Below, in pieces: positions 46,770 to 59,857 of a stretch of 64,000 bases of DNA. The notes beneath the pieces are model-generated. The model searched no databases and was not told the origin of the DNA. It saw only the letters and a list, made by a program, of their open reading frames with translations. The DNA lies in NCBI GenBank assembly GCA_014338405.1, contig JTDE01000169.1, positions 62,376 through 126,375 on the forward strand. Reading direction: 5' to 3'. The DNA is from Paragonimus skrjabini miyazakii (Eukaryota; Platyhelminthes; Trematoda; Plagiorchiida; Troglotrematidae). The position numbers were made by a program, and so were the translations under genes. Numbering within the stretch: position 1 is the stretch's first letter; every line of letters starts with the position of its first letter.

Positions 46770-49740
46770 GATGTTCAAAGTAACCTAAACTTCCATATGG
46801 TCTTCCGGTCACTTCTGTGTAAGCAAATATGCACACATAAAAAGGACCGCTGAGAAAAGTTCACAACTTGGACCCTACCAAAATATTTGGTATCCGGTCC
46901 CATATTAAATGCAGTACACTGAGGCGTTATCAGGAGGGTACGTCAGTCCATGCTGGTAAATTTTGTAAACAACTGATGTTGACGCCTAGATATATTCGTT
47001 CAGCGCGATACGAACAGAATTTATTAGTGACATATGTATACTTGTGAACTCACATCTGACCATAATCTTATTTGAATCCTACAGTCCCTGTCCATTTTCT
47101 CACTCGTCTTTAAATCACTGGGTTTGTTAATATGCAGTATATATTGATCCAAGACACACTACATTGGAATCCCTTCCTCATTTGCTATTTAGTACACAAC
47201 GTAGTAAGCCTCTAGTTTTGGGTTGTGAAAAATATACATATAGTGATCCGCTAGTGACAGGGGATGGATAGTTATTATACCTAGTCAGATAATTACAACA
47301 CTCTTAATATAGATTAACGAAGATATAATCCGGTATGAGTAAAAAATGAAAACCACGGGAATTTTTTGGTGTATGAACCCTACTGCCTACATGAAAGCTG
47401 AACTGATATTTAATCCTCTGGATCAGCAAATCAAAAATATTAAAACTCATGGTTTTCGGTTAAAAAAACCACGTGACAGAAGGAACGTTAAAGAATTTTC
47501 TCCCTTTATACCACGTATATCCAACAGGAATAATGGCCACGGTTTACGAGTTCGTTGGTGTCAGACCCTGAACTGGTGTTTACCGACGGGGACGATTTAA
47601 TCCGCAAGAGGGACGAATGTTCATCCAATTATTGGTTCGTATGGTTTAAGTACTTTAGGGGCAAACTATTTTGTACTGTGGAATTATTAGTGAATCTTGT
47701 ACTTTCTGACTCGGCAGGTGATAAATTAACCTGCTGGTGCAAGTGACAAATCATTGACCCTCCCGATCTCATTTTTCTAACGTGACTATCTCAGATGGGC
47801 TGACATTTGGCTTATCAAAAGTATTCTGTTACTGTCCACTGGGTTGACTTGAGAATGCTGCAAGCCAATTTAACGCCGAAAGTCTTGCAATTAATCACAA
47901 GAAACAAAAGTGGAAGATCACACCACCACTACAAACTATACACTATTTCATCCTTCCGGATAGTTCCATGTATGTTGAGGCGGTACATTCTTGATGTAAT
48001 GCGTTCGGTTACTAAGTACAGCAAGAGTGAAACAAAGTGAAGAAATCATTTACCTCAGTAAAAAAAATTATTCCAGTATATAATGTAAGTGTTTTAAAAC
48101 CGAATAGGTTTAAGTTGAGTAAGTGAGGACTGTTAGTCCGATTATGTGAGGCTAACTTTAATAAAAATTTTGGAGGCCAGTCCAATTCAGCCATTCTGGA
48201 AAAATTATCACATGAAATTGAGTTACCACCCGGCCATTTATTTAATTTCCATCTAATACAGAACGAATCATATCTCAAAGAAAGAGGTGATCTAAAATTT
48301 TGTAGGGTTTAGTGCATTATGACCTATTTTTCTAGATTAATTTAATAGAAGAACATCGCACCGAAATTGTTAATAACACAGTTAACAGCAGAACACTGGA
48401 ATACAGTATCTCTGTTTGAGTTGGTCTCACCAGGAACACCGAATACATACATAGTATAACACTCAAATTTAAACCTTTACTTACGTCATTTTCTAAGACT
48501 ACCGTGTATCATGAGCGTAACCCACTTATGTGTGTGGATTATTTCGTGGAATTTGTTTGTATATCACAACATATCAGTCGGCAACATACTGGCCTCATAA
48601 GTTTACCAAGCAGAAGCTAACTGTCAGTTCTCGCATGAGTATGATTTTTGATAAGTGTTAATAACTGAGAGTTTCACTACGTTAAGTTCTTCATGTTGGA
48701 TACTCCGCCGTCAACGTGTAGACCAGCACGGTTACTTAAGCGGAGTATTCTATCATTTGGATCACCTAATGCGCATACATAGGTAGCACACATTTTGAAG
48801 CAGGGTTGCGTGCATGCATAATTCTATGCATTCCGGGTGAAAATTAGCATGGACCAGTTTACCAAAATATTAATAATTATTTCCATTGTTCACCACGTCT
48901 ACTCGATTGACAGTGTTCTTAATTTGTTCAAAGTAAATCGACACATGGTTCAGGTTTACAGACTGCATGACAGTGTAGTGTGTCCCATGGCAGACGTATC
49001 AGCTTTCTCTTGTTAAAATACGCAGTTGAATAAACCATACATCTTTATGGTAACAGAATATTCTGACTTTATTATGTTCTTCATTTACTTTGCAAGATTA
49101 TGGAAATCTTTGTTCGCGACAATCTGACGGCTAGATATACGTTCAGTGGCAAACTACATTTAACTCTTTTGATTCAATTTAGATTTTGACTTTTCCGACT
49201 ACCAAGCGGAACGCATTGATGCTTTACTTGGATCAAGAATACAAGCAAATAGCTTAACCTCTGAATATCTGACATTGTGAAGCTCAATTATGTATAAATA
49301 TGTGTTATACTTTGAAAGTTCGTAGAAACTTAGTTTAGTTTTGCAACATATATGGAATATTTCTCCTCTAAATATACGCAATCGTCCGCTGAGTGGCTAC
49401 CTAGGTGGCGAGAACCAATGCATTTTTGTTGCACTTTGTCCTATAAAGTGACGTTGTCATTTCCACACTGCTCCCTAATATATTGACCTGCTCTGCTTTG
49501 GAAAATCCTCAGCTATAAAATCGTTCGAGCAATTGCAGCGTAACGACACCGATGAAGAAGATTCCATTGATATCAGATTTATTGCTTTTACTTTGTTGCA
49601 CTCAATGGTTTGTAGTCTTCAAGTGCTGACTGTATGCCTCACACTTATTTTTCAATGTAGAGAGGACAAAAACAGCCAATCTTACGTTCTATTACTTGAC
49701 GAATTGCTCTATACATTATACGGTACATACTACATTCATA
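46770..49740. other. No confident gene
   Basis: Plus-strand frames 47346-47600, 47555-47746, 47807-48040 and 49533-49748 and minus-strand 48012-48278 are open but unrecognised. The frame at 47807 begins with YSVTVHWVDLRMLQ after an AAAAG that could be an acceptor. It faintly recalls hAT transposases, but nothing further supports that. Confidence 0.3.
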
Positions 49741-49743
49741 GAG

Positions 49744-50200
49744 ATTGAACATCACACACAACTGACCCCAGCTGTCACATTCACATAAACTTTCCAGTCG
49801 GCACGTTTCGGAAAGAATCAACGGAGAGTAACTGTGTCTCCTTACCGGGTGATCCGGCAACCTGATCATTAGTCACAAACGAAAATGGTCGACCGTTCAC
49901 ATATGATAATTCGGTCATACCTTACGTGAGGTCAATGTCGCAGTGGCAAACACGGTTGCCTCATGAGAGCGTGACCGGAGTTCCACTCTTGGCAGTGGCG
50001 AGGATATGCACTACTAACGATTTGCTCTAATGAGTGCGAAACTCGAGTCTAGTGCCTCTATTCGAAAGGGGCCGACTAGAAAGTCTATGGGAATGCGACG
50101 GCTGCGATCATCTATGTGTTATGCTCAACTTGAAATTAACCAAATCCCCGATGATTCATCAGTAATTTCTATTTCACTGGTGCAGCAATTTTGTGGCTTT
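49744..50200 (+). repeat. Copy A2 of the tRNA-like short repeat family, with long inverted arms
   Basis: The body matches copies A1 and A3, with A-box-like TGTCGCAGTGG at 49936-49946 and B-box-like GTTCCACTC at 49980-49988. The left end (49744-49812) is an inverted copy of the right part (50073-50137). Compare ACTTTCCAGTCGGCACGTTT on the left with the reverse complement of GAAAGGGGCCGACTAGAAAG on the right; identity over about 65-70 bp is roughly 75-80% by eye. A 3' tail (CTTGAAATTAACCAAATCCC and on to about 50170) follows the right arm and is shared with copy A3. Confidence 0.7.
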
Positions 50201-52230
50201 CACACTGCTAATTTGACCTGGGTTTTCCAACTGTATTCGCTAGAAGATAAATGGTCATTTTTTTTCAAGGCTTATTTTCCCTTATTTAAGTGAGGTCGTA
50301 ATCACTGAAAAGTACTTCTGACTTGTAACATAATGGTTTCTTGGAACTAACACATACATTTTAATCTCAGGACTGGCAGGCAAATTAGCATAGAGCTGAA
50401 TCTCACGACAGGGAAACAGTCTTAATGAGACTGTCTTAACTATAGGGAATCTAATCGCTCTTTCGGTCGCTTAGAAACCAGTAAGCTGTTATTTCTCTTA
50501 TCGATTGTCTTCAATCAGCTGTGTCTGATCAGTAACGTACAAGTCATGTCTGGCGATATGTGTACACAAACGAAGATATTCGATATACTCCTCTGGCTGG
50601 ATTCAAAGAAGAAATTATTTAGTATCGATGCCTATAATTTTTTGGACAAGCGTTACGTGCCCGACCATCGTACACAAAGATATGCAAATTACACAACAAC
50701 CAAGTCTCTCACGAGGCGAATTCGCTTCTTACATCCATCCAAATGTAGATATATCACTTTGAACTGAGAAGACGAACGACTGTTTGACAACTAAGAGACT
50801 ATCCCTGATTTATCAAGCTTGCGTGGATTGTGATACGGAAACGAAAGTATGTGAAGCGGAACTTTCGATCGCGCTGGGAGCACAACGGACGCTTACTGAG
50901 AGCAATTATCGGTGCCCCATACATTTTGGTGATTTGGCCTAATCACACGTCGAGATCTCGCGCGAACCGGCAAACTAACTTATGTCACCTCAAGTCGAAG
51001 CAAATTCTTTGTGAATTACGAGCGGAATTACGGTCGGCTGGAGCATAGCGAATATTGACTTGGTGTAGTGATTTGCGAAGCCACTTTTTCAGTCATTTTC
51101 CTGCCTTCTCAATTTTGAAGTCATCGAAGTTTTGAGTGAGTAAATGGCTTTTGCTGTAGCTGTAGTAACACATCTTAGAATGACTGATAGACGGGTAGAA
51201 AAACGGATTAGTAAGGATTTATCAGTGGTGTATGAAGCAGCCATTAATTAAACCTGCAAATACCTAGGCGCCAAGCAGTCCAGGCCTGTTTTAATCGATC
51301 GGCAAATCATTATTTTTTACAAAACGGAGGGCTGCGGTAAATGCTTAGATTCGCATGGTTAAAACCTGCAAATGTCCAAGAATGCTACAGTTTTTGAAAT
51401 ATTTGATTAACACTTGTCACAAACCGATACTTTTGCTGAAAACTACTGTTTCATGAAATAAAACCAGTTCTTTTCTAGCAGACTGTGTGGCAGCTGTAAG
51501 TATTCCCTGATGCATTTTGACAAACAATTTTAAGTAATCGATTTACAAATTTAGAAGAAATCAACGTTCACTATTAGATACAAGTTGAACATGTGATCGG
51601 GGTTTCAGACAATTTATGAAAGTATCACCAGCTAGGAAATGTTACAGCTTCTAACTTTCAAAATTTACCCGTCATTTAGTTTTAGACAGTTGCTTGCCTT
51701 TCAATCATTCTATCCATATGTTTTATGAAAACACGGTACTTCATCTAAACAAAATGTTTTCAATTAGCAAGGTAACCAGAACAAGTAGTCCAATGTTTAA
51801 TTTGCCCTTTGACAAGCGGTTTTGACAAACTTCAGAAACCTTGAGTGTCACGTGATAAGGGGCTTAAATTATGTAATTTGCGACAGAAGCCTATGCAATG
51901 GGAACATTTTATTTTCATAATCGTCAGTTGGTACTTAACAAAATGCAAATGTGCTTCCTGGTAAGATTGTCTAAAACTTTGTTGTTCCCAAACTAACGTT
52001 GTTAGAAAACCAGCTACGTCATAGACGTTTCCAGAAGCAAAATTTATGTAGATTGACGACTTTAAAAGATAAGGTCGAATAGTTTGATAACTTTCGGTTG
52101 TCTATTAAACTGTCGAGACGTTTCGTTTTATAACTTAGCTGTACAGTTCTGTTTACGAGCCTCGTCATGTTGAAAATTCCTGTGTTATCATAAAAAAAGA
52201 ACCTAAAAGAAATCCGATTGTGAGAATGGT
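50201..52230. other. No confident gene
   Basis: The plus-strand frame 50830-51048 is basic and slightly more GC-rich than its surroundings. It is preceded by TTATCAAG and could be a short exon, but nothing identifies it. Frame 50546-50767 is also unrecognised. The rest is intron-like. Confidence 0.3.
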
Positions 52231-52236
52231 TTGGTT

Positions 52237-52322
52237 TTGGCCAGACTCAAACCAGTAACAGAAACTACAAACCCTATCCTGGCAAATGCACTGCCAGCTG
52301 GGTTACCTAGCCAAGCTGTAAG
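52237..52322 (-). repeat. tRNA-derived SINE head or tRNA pseudogene
   Basis: On the minus strand, GGCTAGGTAACCCAGCTGGC (D-arm and A-box-like) is followed about 45 nt later by ACTGGTTTGAGTCTGGCC, which has a B-box-like GGTTTGAGTC and a T-arm able to form four of five pairs, two of them G-U. An anticodon loop is not clear. A partial second copy lies at 2553-2600. This is a different family from the A1-A4 repeats. Confidence 0.45.
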
Positions 52323-52329
52323 TTCAAAA

Positions 52330-55050
52330 AGTTTACACTTGAGCTCAAGTCGTTTTTAAGTCGTTAGTGATCATACGCAGTACCCTTAAACCAACTGAAC
52401 ATTGGGCACCTAGTAATAGCTCACCACGGTCAACAGTGATCGGCCTAATTTCAAAGGATATTGCCCGTAAGTTTTGTCACTAAGAAGCTATACCATACAA
52501 TAGAAGGGATGTACCCTAAGATAACTAATTCAAGTGTCACATAGGGGCGATAGGTATGCCACTGTAACTTACGGGCTCAAGCAGTTTTCAGAGATCCAGG
52601 AAAAAATGTAGTACTTGCAAAACTCAAAGCAGGCAGGAATATATCGAATGAAGATAAAACACTTCATGAGCTGAAGTACAGGTTACCCTTATAGGAAGAG
52701 TTTCACGTTTCACATTTATCAAACTGTGGGCAACGACAGGTACCTAATAGAACAAGCGCAAAATAATAGATCCAATGAAGTACAGACAAAATCGTAAAAG
52801 GTTATTATTTTTATAGTTCCAATTAACTCTGAGGACACCAGCTTAAAATGTAGTAGATCCCCAGTATGGTATAAAATAATCGTAATCATGTATGTAAGCG
52901 CAGGAAGGATGAACGTCACAAACATAAATGAAGAATCAGTGAGCCTGCGGGCTGAGAATGTCTGTTATCCCCTAGGATTTCGTTCGCAAATTGTTCACAC
53001 TGTTTTAGGTATAACCCAGCAACGGAACTAGCAAACTCTCAGTTTCTGTGCTCTTTCTGGGAATTGTATTTGCAGCCAATGCGATGTAATAGTTCAGTTT
53101 TCTACATTTCAAAGCTGTGGGATCACTATGCAATGATGTGTGACATTTCATTGTAATCATACTTAGTTTGAAGTGCAGAGTCAATCGCAGGTTTCGGATT
53201 TTATCTGAATCAAAATGGCTTTCCGTGGAAACGATAAAACTGAAACGATGTTTGGAAGATATAGGACGTATCGGATGGAAATTTATTTGAGCCGCTTGAC
53301 TACTCAGGTATGAGTCTGAAGGGAACTATGTGACTTGATAAGACAAAGCTTCAAAATGCTTCAACAAAAATTCGAAGGATGCATATCACGAAAATTGGTA
53401 GTTGGTGGATTATGTGGTAGTAGAAGAAGCAGAAAGCGTTGCAGAAACAGAAATCATGGTAAGCGGTATCGTTCTTTGGTTGTACGTCGAAGAGAATAAG
53501 ACAAAGTTGCCCGTTATGTTGACCACTTTTCAGAAGGATCTGTGGGCGAACTCAAACGAATATCCAGGAGGACGACGAACATTTAGTTAGCATATTTTTG
53601 TGGCAACAATTGGCTCACAGTTACGGCCTTACTCGGCTGACTGCAATTTTACTTTCCAACTGGCGATAATTATTTACAAATTTCAGTTTAACAACGAAGA
53701 AGTCTCATACTATCTACCAACAGTGTAAAACGTTGCCCGGAATGTTTTATAAAATTGAAGATATCGACCTGCTTGGGAAGTCTTAATCGCACAGTTATCA
53801 TTTGGGGTTTACAAGCAGCGGCGTATTAGTAAAATCATATAACTTAATCAGTAAACAAATACTTTATTGTCGAAGCGTTCAGATGTAATAATTCGCTAGT
53901 GGCTGTTATAGTCATTCGTGCATTAGCTAAAACGGTTATATAATGGAAGGTTGGTCAGACTCTCACTTTCAGTCATGGAAAAGATGCATACCGTTGATAG
54001 TGAGGATCAGACTCGAATGCAATGTTCTTATATGAAAGACGCTGACTAAAAGCTTTGCCTAAAAGCAAAGCCTGCATATGGAGGCAACTTTTGTTTAATT
54101 TAATGCGGGTTGCCTACTGAGCAAGTATCAATAGCGTCAACTTGTCCTGTATGAAAATAATAATCAGGTTTCCAAAATGATCCTTGTTACCATGGTTGCT
54201 GTAAACCAGGACATGAAGATGGTGATCACAGTATACACTTGAGGCACAACGATAACACATATACGTGAGATTCTTCTGACTTGTCTCGAGAACATGATTC
54301 AACAACAATCAGAAAAACTCACGCAAGATGACTGATTTATCTGATGACTAGTTTATTACTGTTGAAAGTTTAGATTTTTATACGGATATTTGACGATACT
54401 GATGGAGTGATAAAACTATGCAATATCTTTCAGTACTAGGCTATCAGCTTGTTTTTGCCAAGTTTTGAAATACACCACTAAGTTCAACATACTCCAATTC
54501 ATAAATTTAACCACACGTTCAATGTGAATTTTGAATGCTAATTTCTACGTGCATTTATGACTAGTATACACCTGGCTACTGGTTTCGTCTTTCCTAATGA
54601 CGTTTTGTATAGTAACCTAGCTACTTCGTTATCATGTTTTTCTAACTAGACGTGCAGACGATATGTTGTTAAGTACCAAGCACTTGACTTGTTATATTTG
54701 TCCCTCCCTGATAAATGGTTTGTCTGAACTAGCAAAAATGTCCCGGACCCATGGTCTCTTTTTACAAGCCTGCTGATATTTCCCCTTCGTCTACGGAAGA
54801 AAATATTTATAAAGAATTATTTATTGTATCTTCGTCTCTTCTTGTAACTAGTAAGCCTTTAATTTCCATACGTGTAGTTAAATGCTCAGTGATTATTTTG
54901 AGTAACAGTATGTCCAAAACACCTTACATTATTAGTTTTCATGATATTCTGAAATCTTTAACCCATATCTGCAGGTTAAAACCGTCCTGCATTCTATGTA
55001 TGTGATTCGGCTGATTTGTTGTTTCTGCCGTGCTCCCCCACTGAATGTAT
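52330..55050. other. No confident gene
   Basis: Open frames at 53402-53590 and 54751-55005 (plus) are unrecognised. An Arg-rich plus-strand reading near 53360-53500 (GSRRSRKRCRNRNHGKRYRS) is a purine-rich low-complexity effect. A short hairpin-forming stretch with the arms GCTTTGC and GCAAAGC lies at about 54052-54071. Confidence 0.3.
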
Positions 55051-55060
55051 CGTTCCTCAG

Positions 55061-55229
55061 GTATAATCCCTCATCTGTTGTTGAAAGATTCAGAATTTGT
55101 GTTAGCCCCTCCTCGAAAAAGCGAATGCATGTGTTACTTTATAGTGAACAAATGCTTGATTTCATTATTTCTTATTGGATCACAACGTTTCACATTCCAC
55201 CGTCTCATCTGACAAAACCTAGCAAATAA
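55061..55229 (+). CDS. Weak candidate terminal exon
   Basis: A pyrimidine-rich acceptor ending CGTTCCTCAG precedes 55061. The following frame encodes YNPSSVVERFRICVSPSSKK and about 35 more residues to a TAA stop at 55227-55229. An AATAAA hexamer overlaps the stop (55225-55230), which would leave an unusually short 3' UTR, so its role as a poly(A) signal is doubtful. No family is recognised. Confidence 0.2.
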
Positions 55230-57210
55230 ATTGGATTTCTCTAGGTGCATTCCAACACAGTCTGCCACAACCATATACAGGCGATTATTTCCATGCACTC
55301 GATCTCAGTGTTTTTGTGTTACGTCCTATCTTTCTCAATTTCTGGAAAATATAATTCTTCTTCTGCTTAACAAACACCAAACTGAAGCAACAGTTCTTTT
55401 TACTTAATTTCGCGTTTGACAGCTAGCCAAGTTTTATAATGCGTTCATGATAATTGTTACTATTCTGTAATTCAGGCACAAGTTAACTGTCTTATATTTG
55501 CTAAATTCTGAGTAAATCAAATGACAAGGTTCATCTCCTTGGTTGTAAAAATCGTGCTGTTGAAGTGATTTTGTGTCCTGCTGTAGCTAATAGAAAAGCG
55601 TCAGATGAAGAACTATCCTACAAATTAGTACAACAGAATCATAATATCACGCAGATTTGTCAAAGTATCTACAGTGTCATTACTAGCCGGTATTTTGTCA
55701 TCTGCGATTACCAAGTAGTGTGACACATGATGACACATGTGTTGACAAACTCCACTTGTATTTACTGGATGAAATGCGGGAGTGATGAGCAGGATGAAGG
55801 TTGTTTGCGCACAACAACAACCATAATTGGAATAAAGTTTTCGTCAATCATTTACCGGATAGCTGTGCCCGACCATCAATGAATAGGTCGAACAGTGACC
55901 CGCTACCGTTAGTTTCTGTCCTGTTATGTTAATCTCTTGTGAGACTGATCGAACAAAAACGTGTGCATTTCACTGCTAATCCATGTGACAAAAAGGTGCA
56001 TTTTTCAACCATGCAAAATGACTCACAGAAATGGATAAAATAGCCTTGCCGACCTGTCAAAATACAAAAAGTTTTGTACCTGTTATACGTGGAGTTTTAG
56101 TTTCACAACTGACTGTATCTTTTCTGTATTCAGTCACCTTGGTCTGTTATTACCGTTGCCGAAACACAGTTATAGTATACACGAAGTGGTTGACCTAGTC
56201 TGACCCATCCATGTCAGATTGGGCTCGCAGAGAGTTACCACCGGTTGGCAGAATCTATCTAACTGTAATAAAACAATGGTCCATTGTTCATACTGGATGT
56301 TTCGGTTCAGCCTTTAGCCATAACGTTAGCCATTTGTCTATTTTTCTTGATCTTTTTCGAAGTCTTCTGCCCTCTGGACTTTGATCGGAGCCTACGCAAG
56401 TTACAAGTAGGTCACCTTTGTACCAATAAACGCTGAGACGGTAATCAGAACTACTTGGTCCTCTAAATATATAAACAAACCTGCGTGGTCCATGCACTCA
56501 TTGTAAGCGGCCCACGCATCGTTCGTAAGAACAGGTTGGTGCAAGTTTTTCGCAGTTCAAACTGACACCTGGGTAAAGACGAGTGTGCGTCCTGTTATAT
56601 GTGAACCAGTCGCGCACTCTGAATTCAATGTGATAACATCTGCATGCTACAAATGGTTCCTCTTTGAGGCATGAAAACTGGCTCTACTATCTGTGACTGA
56701 TCCTTTTAAAATAGAGGCAAGTGTGACGGATCTGATTCCATAAAAGTTCAATGACTTTTTAGCAAGTCTCCGGAATCAGGCAATAAAAACGTATAGGTAC
56801 GGCTCAATAAAAGTGCCGCATAACCGAGAAACTTTACACGCCTGTTGGCGTTTTTGCAGCGCGGTATCTACTTTGCATCAATGTCTACAAATGGTAACCC
56901 AACGCAAGAAAGCTGAGTGGTACGTCTAAATCAAGCCGAGGAAATTGTTAGATTCTATTCACTTTTCCACTGCTCTGTAAAGATGTTTTGTTCATGAATG
57001 CAATCTTCTGTTTTGTTTGGTAATAAAATTATCATGATGGCACATTTCCGAATGAAAATATCGCATTTCTACCTGGTGTTTAACACACATTTGTTCCTAT
57101 CCCAGCGCCAGCCATCATTCGGAAAAATGTCTTTGAAAAGCCAACTGTTATTGGTCGTGGATCTGGGAAGATGAAGTCCGGCGTTTAATTTGAAATATGT
57201 GTACACAATT
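55230..57210. other. No gene seen
   Basis: The minus-strand frame 56288-56497 (ending in a basic, Lys/Arg-rich stretch) is unrecognised. No splice pair or repeat signature was found. Confidence 0.35.
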
Positions 57211-57214
57211 CCAG

Positions 57215-57486
57215 GTCAGTAAGAATGACTGTGTTTGAAGAAAAGTACGTGAAACTTGTGTTAACCGGACTCAGTTACAAGAGCTGTTTGTGTGTAAACT
57301 TTCTTGTTAAGCCCCTCGGTTTAACATTCTGTAAATGGTTTGGACACCAGATGCTGATATCCGACAACGCTTGTGGGACGATCAGTAATTGTTCGCAAAT
57401 TTTGTACGAGCTAAGCAATCGCTGGTTTTCATTTGATCCGCTGCACATCCTTCTTGCGTTCTTGCTCATTATTGCACGATATGGAG
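57215..57486 (+). CDS. Candidate internal exon with hydrophobic segments, unrecognised
   Basis: An acceptor (TGTGTACACAATTCCAG) precedes 57215 and a canonical donor (ATATGGAG then GTAAGC) follows 57486, giving 272 nt, one split base at each end. The frame is open throughout. The peptide includes YVKLVLTGLSYKSCLCVNFL, a Cys-containing stretch (SDNACGTISNCS) and a hydrophobic segment PLHILLAFLLIIARYG that could be membrane-embedded. I do not recognise the family. A 90-codon minus-strand frame (57275-57547) overlaps. The splice pair favours plus. Confidence 0.35.
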
Positions 57487-57489
57487 GTA

Positions 57490-59855
57490 AGCTCTTTGGA
57501 ACCAATTCAGAAGCTAATAACGAGAGAAAAACAAGTGACACACGCACCTCTTCACTTGATTACGGTACAGTACTCGTATTCTGAATAAATTCTAACTAAT
57601 CAAATATTGGAAACCAAGAGTTAGGTAAAGTCAGCCCTGTGTGAACTTCATCTGATAGAAAAGGTCGTACACACCACAAAACCAGCCGCGAGTGAGTGTT
57701 AGACCGAAATTTAGTTTAAAGAAGCTCTCCAGATAAGTGGTTTAAAATCGAATTCAACATAACTTACGGGGGTTTTTGTGCAGTATTTACAGAGGACAGA
57801 GGTATACGTCGCTGAATGTGACATATGGCGAAGTCATATACACAAGTCTGTCGTATTTACGCATCGCAAACCTTGCTTCTTGGCTCTGTTATGCCACGTC
57901 ATGATGAAGGCTATTCAGAAGTAGTCCGAACCAGAAAATCGCAAGGCGAACACTCTGAGACATCGGTTATCGGGCGTTCTATATTCACAACTGCACAATA
58001 TTGTTTTACAGGAGGTTTAAATGTAATATTCCAACAAACCAAAGATAAGAAAGTGTTTGTCATGATGTAACTGACTGAAATTAGTTCAGATCACTGTTGC
58101 CCTAGTTGAAGTGGAAATGATGTGCGTGTCAGCTCCATTGGGAACGTGTATATCTGAGTGACTATTCAAAATGACCTCAATGCAGTTGATAAAATGCTTA
58201 GTATCTTTTAAGTCAATCACCTTGATGATTCCATGGAAGGAAGGCGGAATATTTGGCTTTCAGGTTTTTTCGTAATTTTATTATATAAGAATGACTTGAG
58301 TTTGTTAAAGTCAAATAATGTTGTAAATAACATCCGGATTTGGAAGCAACTTACCTACCTAGCGTTTATTGTAATTTTGAAATGACATCAAACAGCTGTA
58401 GACTTCCCATGACTGACTCTAAATCGGCCATGGTACTAATCCCTTTAATTGCTTTTCTACTCCTATAAGCAGTTCTTACCTTTTGAAACTGCTCAACCGT
58501 TCGCTCAGCTTGCTTGTAAACTCCGTACAATTAAAAGCTTATACTAATTATCAAGATGATATGCTTTTGATTGGGTTCAAAACTGATTTCAAGCTTTGCG
58601 ATTTTTTAGTCTGGTATCGAAATATAACTCGTTCTTTTTGTTACCATTCCGAGACCACGCACTGGTTCTCTACATGACCGCATACTAGAGTGTCGTTTTG
58701 CAATGGAATAGACTACTAATTGAAGTACGTTTTAACGAACTGGACTGAAGATTTTCAGTGTGTGCGTAGTTTTTCTGTGAGCAAATCCTTTGATTGTGCC
58801 TTTCGATTGTTGCGGTATGCAAATGTACAGGAAGGCCTAAGTTGAACAGTCTCACGCCGAAATAGATGTGATGTCTTTGCCTAAACGACAGATCAGTGAA
58901 CAAAATATATCGGCGTCATGTTAACTGGAAGTAAGTATTGATACATTACTCACTTGTGGACGATATCTGGCCTTATCGTCTGTGACAGCCTGCGGCTTCC
59001 ATTTGGGGGTGATCCACAATGATTGCTGTCAAGAGAGGACTAAGTGAGTCTCCCAGTGTTTTGCTGCCAATTTGTCCATAATCTTCTCTTGTCTGCAATA
59101 TACATAACAGGACGGTCCATTTCCGCAGGAGGCTTACAGATGAATACGGATTTCTCGGTACTCTGTTTGAAAAGCATGTCCATCTTTCCCTTAGAAGGAA
59201 AGCGTCTGAAACTCCAACATCACATTATCTTGAGATATTCGTTGCAAAATTGTTTTTCTCTACCACTCTTGCAATCCAAAAAGTAATTTTTTCAAAGTTC
59301 ACTGGCGGCTATATATATTTCAACGGCTGTGTAAGCCGTTTTGGTGAATGATTTTGGATGGTACACACTATGGATAACACAGGCCGCAGTTATGTTCCAC
59401 AGTTTCGGAGTTTTCGTGGACCTTACATCAAGACTGCCTAAAATTCACAAGGTATTATAGATGTTTTGCTGGCAAAGTATTATCTAGCAAGGGGTTTGAC
59501 CGTTAATTGAGATATCCCCTAGATTACATGCAGTAGCAGAAACGCTTCGTTTATGTTCTGCAAGATGTTATTTATTCCGACACTGGGGTCCTTGTAAGCT
59601 ACTGCTACTACACCAGAGAGACTTCGTCTGGATATCTATGATCTTTTCGGTCTTCGCGTTACAATAAGATTAACACATAAAACAGACTTACGTTCTGTTG
59701 GATGGATGTGTTATTGCTGTTTTAAAACTGTAGCTTAAACGTATAAACCTAATTATGATTGTCGTCAATAAACATCATACATTTCTTTACATTAATGTTA
59801 GTTTCAAGTTGAAAATAATCGATATATGTTTGCAGGTTTTGCATCCAACAGGATT
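57490..59855. other. No confident gene
   Basis: Plus-strand frames at 57825-58070, 58483-58677 and 59044-59286 and minus-strand 58685-58903 are open but unrecognised. The sequence is intron-like. Confidence 0.35.
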
Positions 59856-59857
59856 TT

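Noticed and set aside
47807..48040. Frame beginning YSVTVHWVDLRML, faintly like hAT transposases
   Set aside because: Only a few residues match. No catalytic residues, dimerisation domain or terminal inverted repeats were found.
51479..51495. Possible micro-exon between TTCTTTTCTAG and GTAAGT
   Set aside because: The length would be 17 or 14 nt, not a multiple of three as in the known flatworm micro-exon genes, and there are no neighbouring micro-exons in series.
53358..53500. Arg-rich peptide (GSRRSRKRCRNRNHGKRYRS)
   Set aside because: It is produced by a purine-rich tract. Other frames give equally low-complexity peptides and no gene structure supports it.
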